Origin: Polynucleobacter sp. 71A-WALBACH | Lineage (GTDB): Bacteria > Pseudomonadota > Gammaproteobacteria > Burkholderiales > Burkholderiaceae | NCBI RefSeq assembly: GCF_018882365.1 | Contig: NZ_JACVOP010000003.1 | Location: forward strand, 124,001-188,000 | Direction: 5' to 3' | DNA: 64,000 nucleotides | The notes under the pieces: model-generated | What the model was told of the DNA's origin: nothing | What the model saw: only the letters and a program-made list of their open reading frames with translations | Databases searched by the model: none | Shown: positions 47,181 through 55,652 of the stretch, in pieces | How positions within the stretch are numbered: position 1 is the stretch's first letter | Layout of the letters: the number at the start of each line of letters is the position of its first letter | Position numbers and translations under genes: made by a program

Positions 47181-47555
47181 ATGAAGCAAACTCTTCTCAT
47201 CGTTAGCTTGGCTGCAGCAAGCCTCTTAGGTTCCGCATCAGCTATTGCTAGCGAAGAAGTAACTACTTGGACTTGTAGCGAAAGTAAACAATTTAAAACT
47301 TCAGGAACAACAGAAAAGGTTCGCCTGACTTGGGAATCGAAAACGTTTGATTTGAAGCGTGAAAATTCTTTGCCTGGTAGCTTGCGTTACAAGAACACTA
47401 CCAGTGGGCATGACCTTGTAGTGCTGGGCAATAAAGCAATGCTGTTTAACATTAAATCTGGAACTCGTCTTGCTGATTTCTGCCAAACCGCAGAAATGAA
47501 GACAGGTAAGTTGCCACATTTATTTGCCGACTCAGAGCCTTTTACTCAGAACTAA
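47181..47555 (+). CDS. secreted MliC-like small protein
   Basis: A 124-residue exported protein with a signal peptide (to about 24, AIA). The mature part has two cysteines, Cys32 (TTWTC) and Cys101 (LADFC), and a beta-rich core with LPGSLRYKN and NKAMLFNIKSG. These recall MliC-type lysozyme-inhibitor domains. The resemblance is by pattern only. Co-transcribed with mdh and closed by a strong terminator. Confidence 0.72.
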   Translation: MKQTLLIVSLAAASLLGSASAIASEEVTTWTCSESKQFKTSGTTEKVRLTWESKTFDLKRENSLPGSLRYKNTTSGHDLVVLGNKAMLFNIKSGTRLADFCQTAEMKTGKLPHLFADSEPFTQN

Positions 47556-47573
47556 TCGAAGTTGAATCAAAAG

Positions 47574-47601
47574 AAAAAGCCGAGAATTTCTCGGCTTTTT
47601 T
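47574..47601 (+). terminator. bidirectional rho-independent terminator
   Basis: Stem GCCGAGA / TCTCGGC with a 3-nt ATT loop, flanked by five A on the left and six T on the right. It serves the mdh unit on the + strand; its A-run would give a U-run for the convergent DUF2863 transcript. Confidence 0.92.
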
Positions 47602-47633
47602 ATCACCATCTTTTTAAGATTGATAGAATTAGG

Positions 47634-48845
47634 CTAGTGAAATAAAGGCTGCTGTATTGGCGCATCGTCCGGCAACTCAGCGTGCACAGCATCGCCCGAT
47701 CGATCCGGAAATAACGGTGCTCCACAATCATCACAGAGCTCTGGGTCAAACAGCATTGCATGGCGAAAAACATCCTCAACGCCAGCATCACGCAGTGCAT
47801 CTGCAATTCGCTTCATTGGACTGTCATCATCAGATAAATCATTCAGCGCGTCATTGGCAACGCTCTCCCTGTCATACAAAGGCCAAATCACACCATAGAC
47901 AACTTCAGGGGAGCCTTTTAAGCTGAAGGAAATTCGATACTCATCAGCCTGCTCCTCGCCAAATGCCCCTACTACACAAGATAATCCAGCCGGCAGTACA
48001 CCAAGAGTGCTTTCTAAGAAATTGACGCCAGCCCGAATACTTAATGGACGAACTTGCTTATCCGCCAAACGGCAATTAGTGAAATAGGCTTCCGGCAGCA
48101 AAAGCTCGAACTCACAACCCGGCAGGAGTGCGGCAATAGGTTCTTGCATCGCAGTTTGCCAGCCAATCAAACTAACACCACGCTCTTGTCGAGTTGGGGG
48201 CTCTGCTTGCCAGCGAAACAATGGCGTCCCTGATGGAGCTGCGACTGCGGCGATGATGAAGCGCGGGTCAGCTAAAACTGCAATCGTCTCTGACATATCG
48301 CGAAGCTCTAACTTGACGTCACCAGCAGTGATAGCCGCTGTTGCTAAGGCTTCAGTAAGTAATCGTGTTTGGCAATGGGAATGCGGCATTTGATCAATGC
48401 TGTAAAGCCAAGGAACAATAGCTAAGCGCGTGTCCGATGAAGCAATTGAATGATGCAATGCGGCCGCAGTAGATTCAATAACATGAACCGGTAGCGCACC
48501 AGAGGGAATCTGATAGCGGGTATGCGCAACAATTGGTAAAGCCAATAACAGCACATCCCAGCCCTGACCTTCATGCTCCATGCTGAGTGATTCAGCAAGA
48601 GTCTCCGCTGAATCAGCCAGCACTTCGAAGGCTACGGTATTAATTCTGAATGTTTGATCTAGGGCAGCATCAATCACATTCTGATTTTGGCTTTTTAATA
48701 ATCGCATTAAGCGAACGTTTAAACGCTCCTCCCAAAAACGATCTTCAATTTGACTGCCAGAGGCTGCCAAAGAGATAGCGTCGGCTACTAAGCGCTCAAC
48801 ATCTGGGGAGGCGCGTTGCGAGGATTTAGTGCGATGAACAGCCAT
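47634..48845 (-). CDS. DUF2863 family protein
   Basis: A 403-residue soluble protein recognised as DUF2863, a family restricted largely to betaproteobacteria. Visible features: VERLVADAISLAASGSQIEDRFWEERL near the N-terminus, the central LPIVAHTRYQIPSGALP, and a C-terminal CDDCGAPLFPDRSGD segment with a C-x2-C pair. There is no signal peptide. Function unknown. It lies 11 bp after the broken yaaA. Confidence 0.8.
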   Translation of the reverse strand: MAVHRTKSSQRASPDVERLVADAISLAASGSQIEDRFWEERLNVRLMRLLKSQNQNVIDAALDQTFRINTVAFEVLADSAETLAESLSMEHEGQGWDVLLLALPIVAHTRYQIPSGALPVHVIESTAAALHHSIASSDTRLAIVPWLYSIDQMPHSHCQTRLLTEALATAAITAGDVKLELRDMSETIAVLADPRFIIAAVAAPSGTPLFRWQAEPPTRQERGVSLIGWQTAMQEPIAALLPGCEFELLLPEAYFTNCRLADKQVRPLSIRAGVNFLESTLGVLPAGLSCVVGAFGEEQADEYRISFSLKGSPEVVYGVIWPLYDRESVANDALNDLSDDDSPMKRIADALRDAGVEDVFRHAMLFDPELCDDCGAPLFPDRSGDAVHAELPDDAPIQQPLFH

Positions 48846-48856
48846 GATGCACTCTC

Positions 48857-49631
48857 CTACTTTCTTTCGGGACGTCTAAATAACGGTTTTTCTGGCTTAG
48901 ATTCAGAGGCAACATATGTGTAACCATCCAAATTAAAACCCTTTAAATCGGCGGGATCGGTGATGCGGTTTTCAGCCACATAGCGGGCCATTAATCCCCT
49001 AGCTCGTTTGGCATAAAAAGAAATAATTTTGTACTTGCCATCCTTGGCATCCTGAAATACCGGAGAAATGACTGGGCAATCTAGGTTCTTAGCCTGCAAT
49101 ACTTTGAAATACTCTTCGGAGGCTAAATTGAGCAGGACAGGCTTCTTTTGACTCTCAAGCACACGCTTAAGCGAATCCGTCACTCGCTCACCCCAGAACG
49201 CGTACAAATCTTTGCCTCGAGTATTTTTAAAGGATGTTCCCATCTCTAAACGATAAGGTTGCATTAAATCAAGGGGGCGCAAAGCGCCATATAAACCCGA
49301 AAGAATACGAATATGGTCCTGAGCAAAACACAGCCTTGGCACTTAGGGTCTTCACGTCAAACCCATCATAGACATCGCCATTAAAGGCATAGATGGCCGG
49401 CTTACTGTTTTCTTCAGTAAATTTCTTTGACCAATCACGGTAGCGCCCTACGTTCAGAGCGGCTAACTGATCCGAGAGGCCCATGAGATCAGCGACCTCC
49501 TGAGGCGAAAGCTTCTTCAGATCTGCAATCAGTTTTGCGGATTCCGAAGCAAACTCCGGCAAGGTGGGAGCCTTAACCTTGACTGGGGTTTTGTAATCTA
49601 AGGATTTAGCGGGTGAAAGTACGATCAGCAT
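48857..49631 (-). pseudogene. yaaA: yaaA (peroxide stress protein) disrupted by a frameshift
   Basis: YaaA limits free iron during peroxide stress. Two overlapping frames together make one YaaA: the N-terminal part ([19 protein letters not shown]... to KTLSAKA) and the C-terminal part ([30 protein letters not shown]... to the end). The break is at 49321-49340. Restoring two bases (GA after GCTGTG) would give KAVDFAQDH, as in family members, and a 777-bp gene of 258 codons plus stop, matching E. coli YaaA length. It may be a true pseudogene, a sequencing error or, less likely, recoding. Confidence 0.85.
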
Positions 49632-49699
49632 GGCACAATTTGAATATGAATTTCTATCATTCTAGCGACTACCTACCTTATTTGCCCTAAATCGCCTGC

Positions 49700-50914
49700 A
49701 TGGACCAAAACACCCCTCTGACCCCAGCATTTCCCAGTCGCCTGCCCGAGGTGGGAACTACAGTCTTTACGGTAATGTCTGCGCTAGCTACAAAGCACCA
49801 AGCAATTAACTTGGGTCAAGGTTTTCCAGACTTCCCTTGTGACCTAGGGCTCATATCCCAGGTTAATGAGGCAATGCTAGCGGATCACAATCAATATCCA
49901 CCGATGACGGGAGTTTCGGAATTACGCCAGGGTGTGGCACAAAAAATTTCTGCTTTGTATTGCCACCAATACGATCACGATACTGAAATCACCATTACAG
50001 CAGGTGGCACTCAAGGGATCATGACGGCGATCTTGTCGTGCGTTAGCCCGGGAGATGAGGTTGTCATTATTGAACCCGCCTACGATAGCTATCGACCCTC
50101 AATCAAATTGGCTGGCGGCAAAACCATTGCAGTTTCTTTAATTGCTAATCGAGATGGTGATGGCTCAGTTAACTTCTATTCAATACCTTGGGATGATTTA
50201 GAAAAGGCCATAAACCCAAAAACCCGACTCATCATCATCAATACGCCACACAATCCAACCGGCATGGTGTGGCAAACATCCGATCTTGATCGCTTGTGGA
50301 ACTTAGTCTCTCACACTGATGCGCTGATTCTGAGCGACGAAGTCTATGAGCACATGGTGTACGACGGATGCAGTCATCAGAGCATTGCAAGCCATCCTGA
50401 ATTAGCGGCAAGAAGTTTTCTTATTTCAAGTTTTGGTAAAACCTATCATGTCACGGGCTGGAAGGTAGGTTACGTAGCTGCCCCCACAGTGATGAGCAAA
50501 GAGTTTCGCAAGGTGCATCAGTTCAATGTATTTACCGTTAATACACCTATGCAATATGGTTTAGCGAGCTACCTAAAAAATGCTGAGCATTATTTAAGCC
50601 TACCCGCTTTTTATCAAGCCAAACGGGATTACTTTATCCAGGGTCTGGAGCAGACTGACTTCAAATTATTGCCCACGCCGGCAACCTACTTTCAATGTGT
50701 GAACTACACAAGTCTGAATATTCTCCAGGCAAAGATGAATGAAGCAGATTTTTGCTCCTGGCTGACTACCGAAATTGGAGTGGCCGCTATTCCTGTTTCC
50801 GCGTTTTATTCCAAGCCAGTTGAATCAGGCGTAATCCGTTTTTGTTTTGCCAAAAAAGAAGCGACGCTTTCTTCAGCCCTAGAGCGTTTACAAACCCTAA
50901 ATAAGAGAAATTAA
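49700..50914 (+). CDS. pyridoxal-phosphate aminotransferase, methionine-preferring YbdL type
   Basis: A 404-residue class I aminotransferase. It has INLGQGFPDFPCDLGLI, the PLP lysine in SSFGKTYHVTGWKVGY, and NTPHNPTGMVW with the Asn for the pyridine ring. YbdL-like enzymes transaminate methionine and other hydrophobic amino acids with 2-oxo acids. The GST gene follows after 2 bp. Confidence 0.87.
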   Translation: MDQNTPLTPAFPSRLPEVGTTVFTVMSALATKHQAINLGQGFPDFPCDLGLISQVNEAMLADHNQYPPMTGVSELRQGVAQKISALYCHQYDHDTEITITAGGTQGIMTAILSCVSPGDEVVIIEPAYDSYRPSIKLAGGKTIAVSLIANRDGDGSVNFYSIPWDDLEKAINPKTRLIIINTPHNPTGMVWQTSDLDRLWNLVSHTDALILSDEVYEHMVYDGCSHQSIASHPELAARSFLISSFGKTYHVTGWKVGYVAAPTVMSKEFRKVHQFNVFTVNTPMQYGLASYLKNAEHYLSLPAFYQAKRDYFIQGLEQTDFKLLPTPATYFQCVNYTSLNILQAKMNEADFCSWLTTEIGVAAIPVSAFYSKPVESGVIRFCFAKKEATLSSALERLQTLNKRN

Positions 50915-50916
50915 TC

Positions 50917-51651
50917 ATGGCAATAAGTAAACCAAGCAAAGACATCATTGATGTTTACAGCTGGCCAACCCCAAATGGTCATAAGGTTCACATCATGCTC
51001 GAAGAGTGTGGTTACAAGTTAGGCAGAGATTGGATTGCCCATCCCATTGATATCGGGGCTGGCGATCAGTTCAAACCAGAATTCTTGGCGATTAGTCCCA
51101 ATAATAAGATTCCAGCTATTACCGACCCAAACGGTCCCGATGGTAAGCCTATTCACCTATTTGAGTCTGGCGCAATCTTGCTCTACCTGGCGGCCAAAAC
51201 GGGGAAGTTGATGCCCAAATCTACTCGAGGTAAGTACGTAGTCTTGCAATGGCTCATGTTCCAGATGGGAGGTTTAGGCCCTCTTTTAGGCCAAAACCAC
51301 CATTTTCGGATTTACGCCCCAGAAAAAATTGATTATGCAATCACTCGCTACACTAATGAAGCCAAGCGCTTGTATGGCGTTATCGATCATCAACTGAAAG
51401 ATAATCCTTATATTGCTGGTAAAGGTTATTCAATAGCAGATATCGCCATCTTTCCATGGACCCGCAATTGGAAGAATCAAGGAATCGATATCAATGAATT
51501 TCCGCATTTCAAGCACTGGTTTGAAATGATTGGTGAGCGTCCTGCCGTTAAGCGTGGCGTTGAAGTATTAACCGCATTACGTAAGCCCTTGCATGATGAC
51601 AAAGCAAGAGAGCAATTATTTGGTTCATCACAGTATCAAAAAAGGAAATAG
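50917..51651 (+). CDS. glutathione S-transferase family protein (YghU/Ure2p-like)
   Basis: A 244-residue cytoplasmic GST with thioredoxin-like N-terminal domain (VYSWPTPNGHKVHIMLEECG, Thr/Asn-Pro active-site region, NNKIPAITD with cis-Pro) and an all-helical C-terminal domain. YghU-type proteins have disulfide-bond reductase activity. The hbd gene begins 2 bp after it. Confidence 0.9.
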   Translation: MAISKPSKDIIDVYSWPTPNGHKVHIMLEECGYKLGRDWIAHPIDIGAGDQFKPEFLAISPNNKIPAITDPNGPDGKPIHLFESGAILLYLAAKTGKLMPKSTRGKYVVLQWLMFQMGGLGPLLGQNHHFRIYAPEKIDYAITRYTNEAKRLYGVIDHQLKDNPYIAGKGYSIADIAIFPWTRNWKNQGIDINEFPHFKHWFEMIGERPAVKRGVEVLTALRKPLHDDKAREQLFGSSQYQKRK

Positions 51652-51652
51652 C

Positions 51653-52507
51653 ATGAAGATTCAATCAGTCGGAGTAATTGGTGCAGGTACGATGGGCAAT
51701 GGTATTGCGCAGGTCTGCGCAGTTGCGGGTCTAGATGTCGTGATGGTTGATATCAATGATGCCGCTGTCGAGCGCGGCTTGAGTCAAATTAGCAAGAGCT
51801 TAGATCGCCTTGTTAAAAAAGAAACTCTCACAGCCGAAGATAAAGATGCGGCATTAAAACGTATCAAAGGTAGCACTTCATACGCTGACTTTAAAGGCCT
51901 GCAATTAGTGATTGAAGCTGCCACCGAGAACCAGGCTGTCAAAGAGAAAATTTTGAAGCAGGTAGATGAAATCGTCAGCAAAGAAACCATCATTGCTACA
52001 AATACTTCTTCACTCTCGATTACTAAGCTTGCCGCTTTGGACTCTAATCCAAGCCGTTTTATTGGCATGCACTTTTTTAATCCGCCCCCAATGATGGCTT
52101 TGGTAGAAGTGATTCGGGGCTTGCAAACTTCAGACGCAACACACGCTGCCATTATTGAAATGGCTAAGCGCGTTGGTAAAGAGCCTATCACCGTTAAAAA
52201 CTCTCCCGGCTTTGTTGTAAACCGTATTTTGTTACCAATGATTAACGAAGCCTTCTTTGTTTTGCACGAAGGCCTTGCTAGTCCAGAAGACATCGATGCC
52301 GGTATGAAGTTAGGCTGCAATCAACCTATTGGCCCACTAGCTTTAGCTGACTTAATTGGTCTTGATACTTGCTTGGCAGTCATGGAAGTCTATTTTGAAA
52401 ACTTTAGTGATTCAAAGTATCGCCCTTGCCCACTGTTACGCGAGATGGTTGCCGCTGGATACCTTGGTCGGAAGACTGGACGCGGTGTCTACACCTATGA
52501 AAAGTAA
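51653..52507 (+). CDS. 3-hydroxybutyryl-CoA dehydrogenase
   Basis: NAD(P)-dependent conversion between 3-hydroxybutyryl-CoA and acetoacetyl-CoA. The 284-residue protein has VGVIGAGTMGNGIAQVCAVAG, the catalytic His in MHFFNPPPMMALVEVI and the C-terminal domain with PLALADLIGLDTCLAVM. The ATG at 51653 has an AGGA ribosome-binding site; a longer frame from 51593 would overlap the GST. It may serve butyrate/poly-hydroxybutyrate metabolism. Confidence 0.93.
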   Translation: MKIQSVGVIGAGTMGNGIAQVCAVAGLDVVMVDINDAAVERGLSQISKSLDRLVKKETLTAEDKDAALKRIKGSTSYADFKGLQLVIEAATENQAVKEKILKQVDEIVSKETIIATNTSSLSITKLAALDSNPSRFIGMHFFNPPPMMALVEVIRGLQTSDATHAAIIEMAKRVGKEPITVKNSPGFVVNRILLPMINEAFFVLHEGLASPEDIDAGMKLGCNQPIGPLALADLIGLDTCLAVMEVYFENFSDSKYRPCPLLREMVAAGYLGRKTGRGVYTYEK

Positions 52508-52549
52508 TTTTGTCGCTCGTAACCTATCAATCCAAATAAAGAAGTTTTT

Positions 52550-53029
52550 GTGAACCCACTGCCTCCCCTAGTTCGTAAATTAGCCTATGCAGGTCTAATT
52601 CCATTTGTTGGACTCGCCCTAATGGTGCAGCTAGCTCCCACCCCAATGAATTATTTAAGCGCTGAGTCGCTAGCTGGTTATGGTGCGGTCATCACCGCCT
52701 TCATGGGTGCATTACATTGGGGCGCCAATTTACATACTTTAGGCAAAGCACCTCCAGGGGATCGCTGGGAAGATCGCAACGCTTGGATTTGGGGCGTAAT
52801 CCCCGCTTTAGTAGCTTGGGTTGCACTGCACATCTATATTCCAGTCGGCCTGGTGATCTTGGCGTCTGCATTGGTAATCCAGAGAAATATTGACAAGGAA
52901 ACTTATCAATATTATTTTTCAAGCGAAGTGGCATGCAATGCATTTATCACTTTACGCAATCGACTAACGCTAGTTTCCGCAAGCTGCTTGATTTGGGCAG
53001 CCCTAGTTATTTTGTTTGTACAAAACTAA
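52550..53029 (+). CDS. DUF3429 family membrane protein
   Basis: A 159-residue membrane protein with about four to five helices. The FMGALHWGANL motif and ALVIQRNIDKETYQYYF are typical of DUF3429. Function unknown. The start is GTG. It precedes rarA by 4 bp. Confidence 0.82.
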   Translation: MNPLPPLVRKLAYAGLIPFVGLALMVQLAPTPMNYLSAESLAGYGAVITAFMGALHWGANLHTLGKAPPGDRWEDRNAWIWGVIPALVAWVALHIYIPVGLVILASALVIQRNIDKETYQYYFSSEVACNAFITLRNRLTLVSASCLIWAALVILFVQN

Positions 53030-53033
53030 CTAA

Positions 53034-54353
53034 ATGAATATGGGCAATCTATTTGATCAAGCGCCTCCCCCACCCTTAGCGGAAGCCTTACGCCCAAAAA
53101 CAATTGAAGAAGTCATTGGGCAGACGCACCTATTAGCCCCTGGCAAGCCACTCAATCTTGCTTTTGCCTCTGGCAAGCCACACTCGATGATTCTGTGGGG
53201 GCCGCCAGGGGTTGGTAAGACCACCCTAGCAAGACTTTCAGCCAAGGCCTTTGATAGAGAGTTCATTGCAATCTCAGCCGTTCTTGCTGGTGTAAAAGAA
53301 ATTCGCGAGGCAATCGAGCAAGCTCAACAAAGTATGTCTCAATATGGCAGACAAACTATTTTATTTGTCGATGAAATTCATCGCTTTAATAAAAGCCAAC
53401 AAGATGCCTTATTGCCCCATGTTGAATCTGGCTTATTTACATTTATTGGTGCAACTACAGAAAATCCCTCATTTGAGGTGAACTCCGCACTGCTTTCACG
53501 TGCCCAAGTGTATGTACTGAAATCATTAAGCGCTTCAGAGCTGAAGCAATTATTTGATCAGGCGCGCGCGCATGCAATGCCTGATATTGAGTTTGAATCT
53601 GCGGCAATCGATAGCCTCATCTCTCATGCAGATGGCGATGCTAGAAGATTACTGAATTTAGTAGAACAAGTCCTTAACGCAGTCACCACACCCAATTCCA
53701 ATATCAGCACTGTCGATCAGGAGTTCATTGAGAACGCCTTGACCGTCCAGGCTCGTCGCTTTGACAAAGGTGGGGACCACTTTTATGATCAGATTTCCGC
53801 ACTGCATAAATCTGTACGCGGATCCAATCCTGATGCAGCTTTATATTGGTTTTGCCGAATGTTGGATGGCGGAGCAGATCCGCGTTATCTCGCCCGAAGA
53901 ATAATTCGCATGGCCTGGGAAGATATTGGACTTGCTGATCCTAGGGCAATGCAACTAGCGAATGATGCAGCTCAAACTTTTGAACGGCTTGGCTCACCAG
54001 AGGGTGAGTTGGCACTTGGGCAGGCGGTTGTGTATTTGGCCATCGCCGCTAAAAGCAATGCAAGTTATAAGGCATACAACGCAGCAAGAGCCTATGTTGC
54101 GAATGATCAATGCAAAGCAGTCCCCAATCATTTACGTAATGCTCCAACTAAGCTCATGAAAGAGTTAGGTCACGGCAAGGAATATCGCTATGCACATGAT
54201 GAGCCTCATGCCTACGCTGCTGGAGAGAATTACCTTCCAGATGGAATGGCAGAGCCCCATTGGTATGAGCCAGTTGATCGAGGACTTGAAAGTCAGATTG
54301 CCGAGAAAATGGCTTTCTTACACAAGTTAGATGAGGAAACCAAAAAGAAATGA
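53034..54353 (+). CDS. rarA: replication-associated recombination protein A (MgsA/RarA)
   Basis: Clamp-loader-like AAA+ ATPase acting at stalled replication forks. The 439-residue protein has Walker [13 protein letters not shown], Walker [19 protein letters not shown] and the sensor [18 protein letters not shown]. The C-terminal tetramerisation domain contains [11 protein letters not shown] and [19 protein letters not shown]. The start may be at 53034 or 53040. Confidence 0.96.
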   Translation: MNMGNLFDQAPPPPLAEALRPKTIEEVIGQTHLLAPGKPLNLAFASGKPHSMILWGPPGVGKTTLARLSAKAFDREFIAISAVLAGVKEIREAIEQAQQSMSQYGRQTILFVDEIHRFNKSQQDALLPHVESGLFTFIGATTENPSFEVNSALLSRAQVYVLKSLSASELKQLFDQARAHAMPDIEFESAAIDSLISHADGDARRLLNLVEQVLNAVTTPNSNISTVDQEFIENALTVQARRFDKGGDHFYDQISALHKSVRGSNPDAALYWFCRMLDGGADPRYLARRIIRMAWEDIGLADPRAMQLANDAAQTFERLGSPEGELALGQAVVYLAIAAKSNASYKAYNAARAYVANDQCKAVPNHLRNAPTKLMKELGHGKEYRYAHDEPHAYAAGENYLPDGMAEPHWYEPVDRGLESQIAEKMAFLHKLDEETKKK

Positions 54354-54991
54354 TTCAAGATCAGCTGAATACAAACCCGATCAAGGGGACTTTTTATTAC
54401 GACATCATTTCACCATTTTCCTATTTCTATATTAAGCAACGCCATCGCCTTGATAAACGCGTAGACATTAAGCCTGTACCAATCCTATTGGGCGGGCTAT
54501 TTAGGGCGACTGATAATCGTGGCCCTGGAGAGGTGGAGGCCAAGCGCCCTCACACCTACCAATACTGCGTATGGCTCGCTGAAAAATTAGGTTTGCCATT
54601 TCGCTTTCCAGAACACCATCCCTTTCTCACTGTCGCAGCACAACGCCTCTTGGTGCAGCAAAATGCCCAGTGGGATATGGTGGAGCGAGCGTTTGAATAT
54701 GTCTGGGTAGAAGGCAAAGATCCCAATTTATATTGGCTAGAATTTTGCCAATATCTTGGCTTACCAATGGATACTCCGAAGCCAGATGCTCCTGAAATCA
54801 AAACCAAGCTCATTAGCAATACCGAAAGCGCCAAATCAGATGGTGCCTTTGGTGTGCCCACCCTAGTGATTAATGGCCATGCCTTTTGGGGTGTAGACAC
54901 CATCGATTGGGCTTTGGAATATTTAGATAGGCCCAATATGTTTGAAGAGGCGGCTTATCGATATGCCGGCCAAGTGCCCTCAGGCCTTTGA
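54350..54991 (+). CDS. DsbA-family 2-hydroxychromene-2-carboxylate isomerase-like protein
   Basis: A 213-residue thioredoxin-fold protein. The N-terminal FYYDIISPFSYFY carries the catalytic Ser of glutathione-dependent HCCA isomerases in place of CxxC. The cis-Pro segment is GVPTLVINGHAFWGVD. A naphthalene pathway is not present here, so the true substrate is open. The ATG overlaps the rarA stop (ATGA). Confidence 0.87.
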   Translation: MIQDQLNTNPIKGTFYYDIISPFSYFYIKQRHRLDKRVDIKPVPILLGGLFRATDNRGPGEVEAKRPHTYQYCVWLAEKLGLPFRFPEHHPFLTVAAQRLLVQQNAQWDMVERAFEYVWVEGKDPNLYWLEFCQYLGLPMDTPKPDAPEIKTKLISNTESAKSDGAFGVPTLVINGHAFWGVDTIDWALEYLDRPNMFEEAAYRYAGQVPSGL

Positions 54992-55040
54992 GCAATACAA
55001 TTACATTTACTTTTTTACTAGATTTTTAAGGATCTTCATT

Positions 55041-55616
55041 ATGCGTAAAATCATTGCTTCCCTATTTTTGATAACCGGTCTTTTTGCTAGCACCCTTAGC
55101 TTTGCTGGGCCTAAAGTTGAATTCAAAACCACGATGGGTAATTTTGTTGTCGAATTAGATTCTGTAAAAGCACCAAAAACTACTGCCAACTTTTTGAACT
55201 ATGTAAACAGTGGTTTTTATAACGGCACTATTTTTCACCGCGTGATTGATGGCTTCATGATTCAAGGGGGAGGCTTTACTCCGGACTTGACTCAAAAACC
55301 AACCAATGCACCGGTAGTTTCAGAAGCTCAAAATGGACTTCAGAATCAAACTTACACGATTGCTATGGCTCGCACATCTGATCCCGATTCCGCAACAGCC
55401 CAGTTCTTTATTAACGTTAAAGACAATGAAGGTTTAAATTACCCCAATGCGATGGGCAGTGGATATACCGTGTTCGGAAAAGTAATTTCTGGCACTCAAA
55501 CTATTGATGCAATTCGAAAAATCCCCACCATGATTGCAACAGCACCAAAAATGGGTCGCATGTCGGATGTGCCAAGTAAGACAGTCACTATCGAATCGGC
55601 TACCGTTTTAAAGTAA
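55041..55616 (+). CDS. periplasmic cyclophilin-type peptidyl-prolyl isomerase
   Basis: A 191-residue protein with a signal peptide (MRKIIASLFLITGLFASTLSFA) and one cyclophilin domain. The catalytic region FHRVIDGFMIQGGG and the QFFINVKDNEGLNY motif match PpiA/PpiB. I choose the ATG at 55041, as the signal peptide begins there; an upstream frame overlaps the previous gene. Confidence 0.93.
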   Translation: MRKIIASLFLITGLFASTLSFAGPKVEFKTTMGNFVVELDSVKAPKTTANFLNYVNSGFYNGTIFHRVIDGFMIQGGGFTPDLTQKPTNAPVVSEAQNGLQNQTYTIAMARTSDPDSATAQFFINVKDNEGLNYPNAMGSGYTVFGKVISGTQTIDAIRKIPTMIATAPKMGRMSDVPSKTVTIESATVLK

Positions 55617-55652
55617 CTTCTTCAGGCTACTTGAGCTCTGACGGTAATCAAC

